Shown here: positions 25,368 through 36,363 of the stretch, in pieces
Layout: the number at the start of each line of letters is the position of its first letter
Numbering within the stretch: the first letter of the stretch is position 1
NCBI RefSeq assembly: GCF_018531495.1
Contig: NZ_JAHDTI010000003.1
Coordinates: 620,001 to 684,000 of the forward strand
Length of the DNA: 64,000 bases
Direction: 5' to 3'
DNA from: Nonomuraea sediminis
GTDB taxonomy: Bacteria; Actinomycetota; Actinomycetes; Streptosporangiales; Streptosporangiaceae
Translations under genes and position numbers: made by a program
The notes under the pieces: model-generated
The model's input: only the letters and a program-made list of their open reading frames with translations
Databases searched by the model: none
What the model was told of the DNA's origin: nothing

Positions 25368-26291
25368 ATGATCAGAGCGAACGGCCTGCGCAAGCGGTAC
25401 GGCGAGCGGGAGGCGCTCGGCGGCGTCGACCTCGACGTGCCGGAGGGCACCGTCTGCGGCCTGCTCGGGCCCAACGGCGCCGGCAAGACCACGATCGTGC
25501 GGATCCTGGCCACGCTGCTGCGGCCCGACGCGGGGCAGGCCCGGGTGGGCGACCTGGACGTGGTGCGCGACGCGTCCCGGCTGCGTTTCCGCATCGGCCT
25601 GGCCGGCCAGCACGCCGCCGTCGACGAGTTGCTGACCGGGCGCCGCAACCTGGAGCTGTTCGGCCGCCTCTACCACCTGCCGCGGCGGCAGGCCCGGCAG
25701 CGGGCCGACGAGCTGCTTGAACGCTTCGACCTGACCGACGCGGCCAGGCGGCCGGTCAAGACGTACTCGGGCGGCATGCGGCGCAGGCTGGACCTGGCCG
25801 CCAGCCTGATCGTCGCCCCGCCGGTGCTGTTCATGGACGAGCCCACCACGGGCCTCGACCCGCGCAGCCGGCTCGACCTGTGGAACATGCTGCGCGGGCT
25901 GGTCGCCGAGGGCACGACCCTGCTGCTCACCACCCAGTACCTGGACGAGGCCGACCAGCTGACCGACCAGATCGTGGTGCTCGACCAGGGGCTCGTGGTC
26001 GCCGCGGGCTCGCCCGCCCAGCTCAAGAAGCGCATCGGCGGCAACCGGATCGAGGTGGTCTTCCGCGAGGCGGCCGACCTGGCGGAGGCGCAGGACCTGA
26101 TCTGGCAGACGGTCTCCGGCTCGCTGGAGGCCGACCCCTCACAGCGCAGGATCACCGTGTCCGTGAGCGAGGGGCCGCGGTCCGTGGTCAGGATCGCCGC
26201 GGCGCTGGACGGCGCCGGGATCGAGGTCGAGGACCTGAGCCTGCGCCAGCCGACGCTCGACGAGGTCTTCCTGGCGGTGACGGGGTCATGA
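25368..26291 (+). CDS. Drug-resistance ABC transporter ATP-binding protein (DrrA-like)
   Basis: 307 residues. Walker A is GLLGPNGAGKTTIVRILATLLRP, the signature is TYSGGMRRRLDLAASLI, and Walker B is VLFMDEPTTGLDPRSR; LLTTQYLDEADQLTDQI is the DrrA hallmark following it. The C-terminal 90 residues are the usual DrrA extension (GNRIEVVFREAADL, LRQPTLDEVFLAVTG). It energises export of a hydrophobic drug or lipid with the permease encoded next, with ATGA overlap. Control by the divergent TetR protein is expected. Confidence 0.95.
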   Translation: MIRANGLRKRYGEREALGGVDLDVPEGTVCGLLGPNGAGKTTIVRILATLLRPDAGQARVGDLDVVRDASRLRFRIGLAGQHAAVDELLTGRRNLELFGRLYHLPRRQARQRADELLERFDLTDAARRPVKTYSGGMRRRLDLAASLIVAPPVLFMDEPTTGLDPRSRLDLWNMLRGLVAEGTTLLLTTQYLDEADQLTDQIVVLDQGLVVAAGSPAQLKKRIGGNRIEVVFREAADLAEAQDLIWQTVSGSLEADPSQRRITVSVSEGPRSVVRIAAALDGAGIEVEDLSLRQPTLDEVFLAVTGS

Positions 26292-27121
26292 CGCTGATCG
26301 TGCCCCGGCCGCCCGCGACGGCGGGTGAGCGCCTGCGATGGACCGTCGCCGACTCGCTCACGATCGCCTCGCGGACCTTCTCCAGGCTCAAGGCGCAGCC
26401 CATGGAGATCGTCTCGTTCCTGGTGTTCCCGATCATGATGACCGTGCTGTTCGGGTACGTCTTCGGCAGCGCGATCAAGCTCCCGGCCGGCGGCGACTAC
26501 CGCAGCTACCTGATGCCGGGCATCTTCATGCAGGTCATGGCCATGACCGCGACCGCGGCGGCGACGGCCGTGGCCGAGGACATGGAGCGGGGCATCATCG
26601 ACCGCTTCCGCGCCCAGCCGATCGCGCGTGGCGCCGTGCTCATCGGGCGCAGCGTGGCCGACCTGTCGATGCACCTGCTGTCGCTGACCTCGATGGTGGC
26701 GGCGGCGCTCCTGCTGGCGGGCTGGCGCGCCCACGGCACGCCCGCCCAGACGGCCGCCGCGTTCGGCCTGCTGGCGCTGTTCGGCTTCGCCATGATCTGG
26801 GTGGGGACCTACATCGGCCTGTACGTCAAGAGCGGCGCCCAGGCGGACGCGGCCACGTTCGGCTGGCTCTTCCCGATGACGTTCCTGGCCAACACGTTCG
26901 TCCCCACGGAGGGCCTGCCGGTCTGGCTCAAGCCGATCGCCGACTGGAACCCGATGAGCGCCACGGTCGCCGCCATCCGGCAGCTGTTCGGGAACCCGAC
27001 GTCCGCCTCCCGGGCGTGGCCGCTCCAGCACCCGATCACGGCCAGCCTGGCCTGGTCCCTGCTGATCCTGGTCGTCTTCGTCCCTCTGGCGGTCCACCGC
27101 TACCGCTCCACCACCCGGTGA
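26288..27121 (+). CDS. ABC-2 type drug exporter permease (DrrB-like)
   Basis: 277 residues. Six transmembrane segments of the ABC-2 type are visible: IVSFLVFPIMMTVLFGYVFG, YLMPGIFMQVMAMTATAAAT, HLLSLTSMVAAALLLAG, and others. The family's EDMERGIIDRFRAQPIARGAVL loop and the late FVPTEGLPVWLKPIADWNPMS before the last helix are both present. It starts on the ATGA overlap with the ATPase. The stop codon is itself the first three bases of a 36-bp palindrome that probably ends transcription. Confidence 0.95.
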   Translation: MTLIVPRPPATAGERLRWTVADSLTIASRTFSRLKAQPMEIVSFLVFPIMMTVLFGYVFGSAIKLPAGGDYRSYLMPGIFMQVMAMTATAAATAVAEDMERGIIDRFRAQPIARGAVLIGRSVADLSMHLLSLTSMVAAALLLAGWRAHGTPAQTAAAFGLLALFGFAMIWVGTYIGLYVKSGAQADAATFGWLFPMTFLANTFVPTEGLPVWLKPIADWNPMSATVAAIRQLFGNPTSASRAWPLQHPITASLAWSLLILVVFVPLAVHRYRSTTR

Positions 27122-27154
27122 TCCCTGTACGGCGGGCCCGCCGTACAGGGATCA
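27119..27154. terminator. 36-bp perfect palindrome, bidirectional terminator
   Basis: Arms TGATCCCTGTACGGCGGG (27119-27136) and its exact complement (27137-27154) meet without a loop and include the permease stop codon. It lies between this gene and the convergent chitinase, whose stop is 10 bp further on. Confidence 0.85.
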
Positions 27155-27163
27155 GCGGACCGG

Positions 27164-28900
27164 TCAGCCGGTGTACCTGGCGATGATCTTGGTGAAGTCG
27201 TAGGGCTGCTGGGAGACGCCGCTGCAGGCGTTCAGGTCTCCCCCGGAGCCGCAGGCGCGGTCGCGGTTGAGCTCCCAGAACGTCAGGCGGGCGATGTGGT
27301 GCTGCTGGGCGTAGGACAGCATGGTCTGGAAGTCCGCAAGCGACACCACCTCGTCCGCCACGTCCGTCTTGCCGTTCATGGACGACAGGCCGAGGTGGGC
27401 GTACGTGGCGGCGTCGGAGTAGCCGTAGGCGGCCTTGACGCGGGACTTGAGGCCCTCCATGGCGTTGACCGTGGCCTGGCCCATCGTGCCGCTGTGCCCG
27501 CCGAAGTCGAAGGGCATGATCGTCCAGATGTCGTTCTGCAGCCCGGAGGCGGCACCCCGGTTGATCATGTCGACGCCGGTCGAGTCAGGGCCCGTGGGCG
27601 TGGTGCCGAACGTGATGATCGTCTTGATGCCGGGATTGCTGGCCTTGACGGTCTTCAGCGCGTCGATCACCCGCTGGCGTACGGTGGCGCTCGCCCACTC
27701 GGTGTTCTCGATGTCGATGTCCAGCGCCTTGAGCGAGTAGGCGTTGATCACCTTCTGGTAGGCGCCGGCCAGCGCCGACGCGCTGGTGCACTTCTCGCCC
27801 AGCTTGGTGCCGCTCCAGCCGCCGACCGAGACCACCACGTCGCCGCCGGCGGCGCGGATCGCGTTGATCGTGGCCTGGTCCGTGCCGCCGGTCAGCGGGC
27901 GCGAGCCGTCCCACTTCGGATTGCACGTCCCGTCCGAGAGGATGAAGGCGAGCGTGAACCACTTCACCCCGGTCGCGGACATCGCCCCGCTCGGCGACCC
28001 GGCGCTCCCCCATCCGGCGTAGACGTAGGGCGCGACGGCGTCGGCGGTGACCGGCGGCTGCCCCGCGCCGACGGTGAGCTTGTCCAGGTTGGGCCCGCCG
28101 CTCGCGCCGGTGGCGGTGGCCCTGATGGTGTTGGCCCCGCTCGCGAGGGTGACGGGCACCTGGACGGTGGCCCAGGTGTCCCAGTTCGCGGTGGGCGCGA
28201 AGTCGCGGCCGGCCACGGTGGTCCCGTTCACGGCGATGTCCAGCGGCCTGACCGAGGTGGTCCCGTTGGCGTACCTGAAGGTCAGGGTGGCCGGTCCGCC
28301 TGTGGACTGGACGTTCCACTCGACGTAGCCGCCGGCCACGTTGACGTAGTCCACGAACCCGGAGCCGGTGAAGCCGGTGTGGTTGGAGGCGACGGCGGCC
28401 TGGCTGAGCGTGGCGTCCTCGGCCTGGTAGTCGGGTCCGCCGGTGTCGGCGGTGGCGACGTCCAGGTAGTCGGCGTTGGGGCCGCCGTTGGCGGTGGTCG
28501 CGGTGGTCGTGACCGTGTTCGCCCCCGCGTTGAGCGTGGCGGGAATCTCGGCGGTGGCCCAGGTGTCCCAGTTGCCGGTGCCGTTGAAGTCACGGGTGAC
28601 CGGCGTGCCGCCGTTGACCGAGATCGCCATCGGCCGGTTGACGGTGGTGCCGTTGGCGTATCTGAGCTGGAGGGTCACCGGCCCGGCCTGGGCCGCGTTC
28701 ACGGTCCAGGTGACCGAGCTGCCGGTGACGTTGTCGTAGTTGACGAAGCCTGTGCCCGAGAAGCCGAGGTGGTTGGACTCCACGACTCCCTGGCTGATGG
28801 TGGCGTTCTCCGCCTCGTAGCGCGTGGTGGCGGCCTGCGCCGGTAAGGCGCCGGTGACCAGCAGTGCGAGGACGGCGAGGACGGGGGTGATCCTGCGCAC
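27164..28900 (-). CDS. Secreted GH18 chitinase with two N-terminal CBM35/CBM6-like modules
   Basis: 578 residues. The signal peptide is RRITPVLAVLALLVTGALPAQA. Two carbohydrate-binding repeats follow (about 26-150 and 155-285), each starting RYEAENATISQ or YQAEDATLSQ and containing NWDTWAT. The catalytic GH18 domain spans about 295-578; its active site LKALDIDIENTEW keeps D394, D396 and the proton-donor E398. GGDVVVSVGGWSGTKLGEKC and IARLTFWELNRDRACG are further GH18 markers. It should cut chitin or a related polymer outside the cell. The promoter has a TTGTTAGGAA palindrome. Confidence 0.93.
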   Translation of the reverse strand: MRRITPVLAVLALLVTGALPAQAATTRYEAENATISQGVVESNHLGFSGTGFVNYDNVTGSSVTWTVNAAQAGPVTLQLRYANGTTVNRPMAISVNGGTPVTRDFNGTGNWDTWATAEIPATLNAGANTVTTTATTANGGPNADYLDVATADTGGPDYQAEDATLSQAAVASNHTGFTGSGFVDYVNVAGGYVEWNVQSTGGPATLTFRYANGTTSVRPLDIAVNGTTVAGRDFAPTANWDTWATVQVPVTLASGANTIRATATGASGGPNLDKLTVGAGQPPVTADAVAPYVYAGWGSAGSPSGAMSATGVKWFTLAFILSDGTCNPKWDGSRPLTGGTDQATINAIRAAGGDVVVSVGGWSGTKLGEKCTSASALAGAYQKVINAYSLKALDIDIENTEWASATVRQRVIDALKTVKASNPGIKTIITFGTTPTGPDSTGVDMINRGAASGLQNDIWTIMPFDFGGHSGTMGQATVNAMEGLKSRVKAAYGYSDAATYAHLGLSSMNGKTDVADEVVSLADFQTMLSYAQQHHIARLTFWELNRDRACGSGGDLNACSGVSQQPYDFTKIIARYTG

Positions 28901-28923
28901 GGGCTTGCCCCTTTCGGCAATAG

Positions 28924-28946
28924 TTGTTAGGAAGGCTTCCTAACAA
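28924..28946. promoter_or_regulatory. Palindromic operator upstream of the chitinase gene
   Basis: TTGTTAGGAA-GGC-TTCCTAACAA: perfect 10-bp arms with a 3-bp centre, ending 23 bp before the ATG at 28900. It is likely a repressor site for a CAZyme regulator. Confidence 0.7.
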
Positions 28947-29066
28947 ACAAGGGGTTGTCAAGACCGCGAAAAAGGGCCGCCCGGGCGGATGGGTGTTCCG
29001 CCGGGCAGCCCTGGAGGATCGGGTGGTTCCCCCGATGTGGGCGCGTGAGGATCGCGCCCGTCCCCA

Positions 29067-29106
29067 CCGGGCTCCGCCCCGGGCTCTTGGCCGGAGCGGA
29101 GCCCGG
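29067..29106 (-). terminator. Terminator behind aconitase
   Basis: CCGGGCTCCG (29067-29076) pairs with CGGAGCCCGG (29097-29106), just past the aconitase stop. The rest of the gap to the chitinase promoter (28947-29066) shows no gene. Confidence 0.6.
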
Positions 29107-29110
29107 GAAG

Positions 29111-31879
<2,769 letters not shown>

Positions 31880-31947
31880 GGATATTCGCCTCCTCGGTGG
31901 ACCATTGCTCAGTCAAATCCTGCCGCACCGTGGGACCACACAAGACG

Positions 31948-31966
31948 TTAGGTCACCCTAACCGCG
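31948..31966. promoter_or_regulatory. Iron-box-like element upstream of aconitase
   Basis: TTAGGTCACCCTAACCGCG matches about 14 of 19 positions of the DtxR/IdeR consensus, with both TTAGGT and CTAACC half-sites intact. It lies about 70 bp upstream of the aconitase GTG. Iron control of an Fe-S enzyme is plausible, but the fit is imperfect. Confidence 0.45.
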
Positions 31967-31980
31967 ATGCGGCGGAAGTC

Positions 31981-32021
31981 TCTCGACGTCAAGATATCCA
32001 GAAAAGTATCTCGACATCAAG
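31981..32021. promoter_or_regulatory. Two copies of a TCTCGACxTCAAG dyad upstream of aconitase
   Basis: TCTCGACGTCAAG (31981-31993) and TCTCGACATCAAG (32009-32021) are near-palindromes repeated with 28-bp spacing. In Streptomyces the MarR-type regulator TamR controls aconitase genes through related dyads (from memory). I suggest the same class of regulator here, by inference. Confidence 0.5.
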
Positions 32022-32747
32022 TTAAACCGGAGCCAGCCGCCAGAAGAGCAGCCCGATGATGGCCACGGACAGGATCGGAGCCAGGATCTTCTGCTCGAAC
32101 GTCTTCCCCGTCTTGATGCCGATCTTCCACGGCAGCACGAACTTGTAGGCCAGCGGCCACAGCACGGGGCACCCGCGCTCGGTCATGCAGTCGCCCAGCA
32201 CGTGCACCAGGCAGCCCACCGCCACGGCCATGCCCAGCCAGGCGTATCCCACGTGCAGCGACAGTAAGACCGCGAAGATCCCGGCGGTCAATCCGATGTT
32301 GATCATCGCGGACCCGGCCTTGTTGCCCGGGATTCCGACGCCGATCGCCCGTAACGCCAGCCCGATCAGCAGCACCACCATGATGTCGCGGCCGATCGGA
32401 TAGGTGGCCGCCAGCCAGTGCGCGCCGAACCCCAGCGCCACCGCGAACGCCAGCGAGTGGGTCATCCCCCGGTGCCCGCCGCCCACCCACGACACCATCT
32501 TGGCCAGCGCCCACGTGACGGGCCCGAAGGTGTGCGCGATCGTGGCGCTGGGATGGTCGAGGTCGGGCAGCATGGCGGCGCCTGCGCAGACCAGCGCGCC
32601 CGCGATCAGCTCGGCGGGGGTGAGCGCGTTGGCCATGATCCCGGTCTCGATGAACCGGGTCGACTCGGTGACCATCGGCAGCGAGGCGAGCGCCGGAGCC
32701 AGTGCCAGCCAGGCGATGGCGCCGGTCATCGCGTGCGAGTGACCCAT
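32022..32747 (-). CDS. YdjM-like membrane-bound metal-dependent hydrolase
   Basis: 241 residues from ATG 32747 (MGHSHAMTGAIAWL, the usual N-terminus of the family); ATG 32798 is an alternative. Family motifs: MGHSHAMTG (metal His pair), GAAMLPDLDHPSATIAHTFG (Asp/Asp/His), GGHRGMTHSLAFAVALG and LVHVLGDCMTERGCPVLWP. About six transmembrane helices. The relatives (PF04307) are predicted zinc-dependent inner-membrane hydrolases; in E. coli YdjM belongs to the LexA regulon, but no LexA box is visible here. The substrate is unknown. Confidence 0.88.
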   Translation of the reverse strand: MGHSHAMTGAIAWLALAPALASLPMVTESTRFIETGIMANALTPAELIAGALVCAGAAMLPDLDHPSATIAHTFGPVTWALAKMVSWVGGGHRGMTHSLAFAVALGFGAHWLAATYPIGRDIMVVLLIGLALRAIGVGIPGNKAGSAMINIGLTAGIFAVLLSLHVGYAWLGMAVAVGCLVHVLGDCMTERGCPVLWPLAYKFVLPWKIGIKTGKTFEQKILAPILSVAIIGLLFWRLAPV

Positions 32748-32804
32748 CACGATCAAGGACTGTACGGCAAGCACCCGGCAGATCCGACTGACCGACATGC
32801 CACA

Positions 32805-32935
32805 AATATCCGCATATTCGCCTACTTCAGCCCTACCCACCGGCCATCGACCGTGGGTGGGACCCGGAAAAATCCGCATATGAGCCTGGTTCACATTCCG
32901 CGGAATCTGAGGTTACTTATGAGTAAGGCTCATAT
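32805..32935. promoter_or_regulatory. Dyad-rich divergent promoter between YdjM-like and SGNH-lectin genes
   Basis: ATCCGCATAT occurs at 32808-32817 (inside AATAT-CCGC-ATATT) and again at 32872-32881. ATATGAGCC (32878-32886) is inverted as GGCTCATAT (32927-32935). Between them lie the palindrome ATTCCGCGGAAT (32895-32906) and CTTA-TGAG-TAAG (32916-32927). At least one dimeric regulator probably binds here. Confidence 0.5.
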
Positions 32936-32955
32936 CAGCGGAGGTGTCACCCCCC

Positions 32956-34878
32956 ATGCACTTACCCATGGCCCTGCTCACAGCGTTGACAGTGCTCACA
33001 GCCCCCGCACAGACAAGCACCCTCACCCCACTCCCCCCGAACCTGGAGGCCATCCGCAAGGCCGAGGCGATCGAGCTGTACGGCGACGACGCCATCAGGC
33101 CCCTCGACCAGCGCAAGACCTCCCTCACCTCGCTGGGTGACAGCGAGATCTCCGGCGAGGGCGCCTTCGACCGCTCGCTCTACGAGCCGGGCACCGACGG
33201 CCCCGACAACTGGTGCCACCGCTCCACCAAGGCGGCCGTCCACGTCACCCAGATCCCCGCCGACGTCACCTACAACCTGGCGTGCTCCGGCGCCCAGACC
33301 AACGACATCACGATCGGCGGCACCCACCAGTACGCCGAGCTCAACCAGGGCGACAACCTGGCGATCAAGGCCCGCAACACCCGGATCAAGATGATCGTCG
33401 TGGTGGCCGGCGCCAACGACGACGGCGGCCCCGAGTTCGGCCCGACGATGACCGACTGCGTCAAGCGGCGCGTGCTCTTCCAGGGCAACTGCTGGCCCTC
33501 CCAGGACCCGACGTGGGCGCAGCGCGTCGACTTCATCGTCTCGCGCGTGGCCAAGGCGCTGACCGACGTCAAGCAGATCATGGCCGACGCCGGCTACGCG
33601 CCCGGCGACTACCAGCTCGTCTCGATGTCGTACCCGAGCCCTGCCAGCCCGGACGTCGAGGACAACCCGAACTTCCCCGGCTGGTACAACGGCGGCTGCC
33701 TCGGCTACCTGTCCGACCTGGCCTTCGCCCGCAACAAGGCCGTCCCGATCTTCGAGACCGGCATCCGCAGGGCCGCCGCGCAGGCGGGCGCCCGCTACCT
33801 CGACGCCAGCCGCCTGTTCCACGGCACCGAGGTGTGCCAGGACACCGCCTGGGTGACGGGGCTGCACGCCGTCAACGGCGACCTGTTCGACTCCAACGCG
33901 ACCAGGCAGTCCTTCCACCCCAACCCGCGCGGCCACGCCGCCTTCGGCGCCTGCCTGACGCAGTTCTTCAACGCCAACCTCCAGCAGGGGACCTGCATGA
34001 ACCCGGCGGGTTCCCTGTCGCCGAAGCTGTATCCGGGGCTGCCGGAGTTCAAGCAGCTCAGGCACGCCGCCACCGGCAACTGCCTGGACGTGGACGGCAA
34101 CTCCTCGCGCAACGGCAGGAAGCTGGTCTCCTGGCCGTGCGAGGGCACGCGCAACGAGGCGTTCTGGTACGACCCGGCCACCCAGGCGATCCACTCGATG
34201 CTGTCGCAGGACCGCTGCGCCGACATCAACGGCGGCAAGCTGGTCGCCGGCACCGCCGTACAGGTGTGGGACTGCAACGCCAGCGCGGCGCAGCGCTGGA
34301 CCTACGACGGCGCCCGCCTGCACGCGGCCGGCGCGCCCGCGCTGTGCGCGACGCTTGCCGGTACGGCGCGCGCGCTCGCCGACGGCCTGGTCCTGGCGAC
34401 CTGCGACGGATCCGACAAGCGGCAGGCGTTCACCTGGGAGCCCAGGAAGGCGTTCACCTACACGCAGCTCAAGCTGAACGGCAAGTGCCTGGACGTGCCG
34501 GGGAACAAGCCGTCGAGCGGCGCGAACCTGCTGCTGTACGCCTGCGACGGCAACGCCGACCAGTTCTGGTCCTACAACCCGGTCTCCGGGCAGCTGCACA
34601 ACCTCGCCGACCCTGGCATGTGCGCCGACGTCGAGGGCGGGACGACGGCCCAGGGCACGCCCGTCCAGGTGGCGAGCTGCTCCTCGGCGATCGGCCAGTA
34701 CAGCGACTCGATGCGCTGGAATCTCTCAGGCGGGACGTACGGCTCGCGCAAGGATCCCTCGTGGGTGATCGGCAGCGCGGACGGCACCAACGTGACGCTG
34801 CAACGTTCCGGCGCGTGGGCGGGCGGCGACAGCCGTACCCCTGATCCGTGGAAGTTCCTCACGGCCGACGTCTACTAG
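32956..34878 (+). CDS. Secreted SGNH/GDSL esterase with ricin-B lectin modules
   Basis: 640 residues from ATG 32956, behind GGAGGT; GTG 32944 is an alternative. A short hydrophobic signal (MALLTALTVLTAPAQT) without N-terminal positive charge is seen. SGNH blocks: TSLGDSEISGEGAF with nucleophile S63, IVVVAGANDDGG (block III Asn), and the D-x-x-H-like RQSFHPNPRGHAAFG with H321. From about residue 365 two ricin-type beta-trefoil modules carry Q/N-x-W-like repeats (EAFWYD, AQRWTYDG, DQFWSYN). An extracellular esterase or lipase anchored to glycans is likely. Codon 3 is a rare TTA (32962-32964). Confidence 0.88.
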   Translation: MHLPMALLTALTVLTAPAQTSTLTPLPPNLEAIRKAEAIELYGDDAIRPLDQRKTSLTSLGDSEISGEGAFDRSLYEPGTDGPDNWCHRSTKAAVHVTQIPADVTYNLACSGAQTNDITIGGTHQYAELNQGDNLAIKARNTRIKMIVVVAGANDDGGPEFGPTMTDCVKRRVLFQGNCWPSQDPTWAQRVDFIVSRVAKALTDVKQIMADAGYAPGDYQLVSMSYPSPASPDVEDNPNFPGWYNGGCLGYLSDLAFARNKAVPIFETGIRRAAAQAGARYLDASRLFHGTEVCQDTAWVTGLHAVNGDLFDSNATRQSFHPNPRGHAAFGACLTQFFNANLQQGTCMNPAGSLSPKLYPGLPEFKQLRHAATGNCLDVDGNSSRNGRKLVSWPCEGTRNEAFWYDPATQAIHSMLSQDRCADINGGKLVAGTAVQVWDCNASAAQRWTYDGARLHAAGAPALCATLAGTARALADGLVLATCDGSDKRQAFTWEPRKAFTYTQLKLNGKCLDVPGNKPSSGANLLLYACDGNADQFWSYNPVSGQLHNLADPGMCADVEGGTTAQGTPVQVASCSSAIGQYSDSMRWNLSGGTYGSRKDPSWVIGSADGTNVTLQRSGAWAGGDSRTPDPWKFLTADVY

Positions 34879-34887
34879 TCCGTAAAC

Positions 34888-34954
34888 GCAGACGAGGTCG
34901 TCTCCGCGGCGACAGCACCCCCCAGCCCTGCCGACGCGGAACGACCTCGTCTGC
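34888..34954 (+). terminator. Long hairpin after the SGNH-lectin gene
   Basis: GCAGACGAGGTCGT (34888-34901) pairs perfectly with ACGACCTCGTCTGC (34941-34954); the loop region has further CCGCG/CGCGG pairing. It starts 9 bp after the stop codon. The rest of the gap to the PadR gene (34955-35087) holds only promoter-like sequence. Confidence 0.7.
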
Positions 34955-35052
34955 TCTAGTAAACGGCCCCCATCCCCGTCCTGTTCCCCGATTCCGCAAC
35001 TTTTTCGTGATCTGTCTCACTCTCTCCGCTCGCTTGTCATAGACATTCTTTC

Positions 35053-35060
35053 GATATATC
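35053..35060. promoter_or_regulatory. AT-rich palindrome in the PadR promoter
   Basis: GATATATC lies within TTTCGATATATCTTTGA, 27 bp upstream of the PadR ATG and just 5' of the GGGGAGG ribosome site. PadR genes of actinomycetes often have such ATAT-centred autoregulatory sites. Confidence 0.4.
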
Positions 35061-35087
35061 TTTGACGCATCGGAAGGGGAGGATTTC

Positions 35088-35783
35088 ATGACTTCGGCAG
35101 CGATGGGCGGCCAGTGGGCCGACCCGAGAGAGTTCAAGCGTGCGGCCCGTGAGGCGATCCGCCAGGTCGCGGAGGCCTTCGAAGGCCACCACCACCGTGG
35201 GCCGCACGAGCACAGGCAGCGTGGCAGGCGCGGGCCGGGACCGTTCCCGTTCGACTTCCGCGGCGGTCCTTTCGGCCCCGGCGGGCCCTGGGGGCACCGC
35301 GGCTGGGGCGGCAGGACGCGCAAGGCCAAGCGCGGCGACGTGCGCGCCGCGATCCTGGCCCTGCTGGCCGAGGAGCCGCGCAACGGCTACCAGATCATCC
35401 AGGAGATCGCCGAGCGCAGCGAGGGCGGCTGGAAGCCGAGCCCCGGCGCGGTCTACCCGGCGTTGCAGCAGCTGACCGACGAGGGACTGGTCGTCTCGGA
35501 GGAGAACGAGGGGCGCAAGAGCTTCCGCCTCACCGACGAGGGCCGCGCCTACGTCGAGTCGCACGACGACGAGGTGCGCGCGCCGTGGGACGAGATGCGC
35601 CCGGACATCGACGACAACACCGCCGATCTGTGGGACATCGCCCGGCAGTCGGCCTTCGCGATGATGCAGGTTCTCCAGACCGGGAGCGACGCACAGATCC
35701 GCGAAGCGCGTAAGACTCTTGTTGAGACCCGGCGCAAGCTCTACCAGATCCTGGCCGACGGCGACCCGGGTGACGAAGAGTGA
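35088..35783 (+). CDS. PadR family regulator with His/Gly-rich N-terminal extension
   Basis: 231 residues. The PadR winged helix spans about residues 83-160: RGDVRAAILALLAEEPRNGYQIIQEI, then GGWKPSPGAVYPALQQLTDEGLV and KSFRLTDEGRAYV. The C-terminal dimerisation helices follow. Before it sit about 80 residues including GHHHRGPHEH and a Gly/Pro/Phe/Arg stretch, absent from minimal PadR proteins; the His cluster could bind metal (speculation). It is coupled to the DUF1707 membrane protein by a TGA/GTG overlap, a frequent PadR-target arrangement. Confidence 0.92.
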   Translation: MTSAAMGGQWADPREFKRAAREAIRQVAEAFEGHHHRGPHEHRQRGRRGPGPFPFDFRGGPFGPGGPWGHRGWGGRTRKAKRGDVRAAILALLAEEPRNGYQIIQEIAERSEGGWKPSPGAVYPALQQLTDEGLVVSEENEGRKSFRLTDEGRAYVESHDDEVRAPWDEMRPDIDDNTADLWDIARQSAFAMMQVLQTGSDAQIREARKTLVETRRKLYQILADGDPGDEE

Positions 35784-36310
35784 GTGAAGGGCGCTTGATG
35801 GACAGGGACGATCTCCGCATCGGCGATGCCGAGCGCGAGCAGACGATGGCCTCGCTGCGCGAGCACTTCGCGCAGGGGCGCCTCACCCACGAGGAGCTGG
35901 ACGAGCGCCTGGACCGGACGCTGGCCGCCAAGACGGCCCGCGACCTGGCCCAGATCACCGCCGATCTGCCGGGCTCCCGGTTCAAGGAGCCGTCGGCGCC
36001 CCCGGCGGAGGGGTTCGACCACAATGACTGGCGTGAGGCCATGGGGTCCTACCGCAACCAGATGCAGCAGGCGCGTCACCAGATGCACCAGCAGCGGCGG
36101 CAGATGCGGCGCGAGTGGCGTCACCAGGGCGGCCCTGGCCCGTGGGGCAGGCGCGGCCCTGGACCGTTCGTGCCGCTGCTGTTCGCGGCCGTGATCGTCG
36201 GCTTGGTCGTCGGCGGGTTCGGCATCTTCTTCAAGGTGCTGCTGGCGTTCTTCGTCGTCGCGGTGATCCTGCGCCTGGTCTTCGGCCACTCGCACCGGCC
36301 ACGCCGCTGA
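35780..36310 (+). CDS. DUF1707 (SHOCT-like) membrane protein
   Basis: 176 residues from GTG 35780 (overlaps the PadR stop); ATG 35798 is an alternative. The DUF1707 module covers about residues 10-65: LRIGDAEREQTMASLREHF, GRLTHEELDERLDRTLAAKT, DLAQITADLPG. A Gln/Arg/His-rich linker (RHQMHQQRRQMRREWRHQ) follows, then two closely spaced transmembrane helices, FVPLLFAAVIVGLVVGGFG and FFKVLLAFFVVAVILRLVFG. Such proteins are thought to be small membrane assembly or stress factors; function is unknown. It is probably regulated by the PadR protein. Confidence 0.88.
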   Translation: MSEGRLMDRDDLRIGDAEREQTMASLREHFAQGRLTHEELDERLDRTLAAKTARDLAQITADLPGSRFKEPSAPPAEGFDHNDWREAMGSYRNQMQQARHQMHQQRRQMRREWRHQGGPGPWGRRGPGPFVPLLFAAVIVGLVVGGFGIFFKVLLAFFVVAVILRLVFGHSHRPRR

Positions 36311-36318
36311 GGCGCGCA

Positions 36319-36347
36319 GGCGGGCCATCTCCCCGGAGATGCCCGCC
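36319..36347. terminator. Bidirectional terminator after the DUF1707 gene
   Basis: GGCGGGC and GCCCGCC flank ATCTCC/GGAGAT, giving a 13-bp stem with one bulged base and a CC loop between converging genes. Confidence 0.7.
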
Positions 36348-36363
36348 CGCGCCCAGTGCGCGT

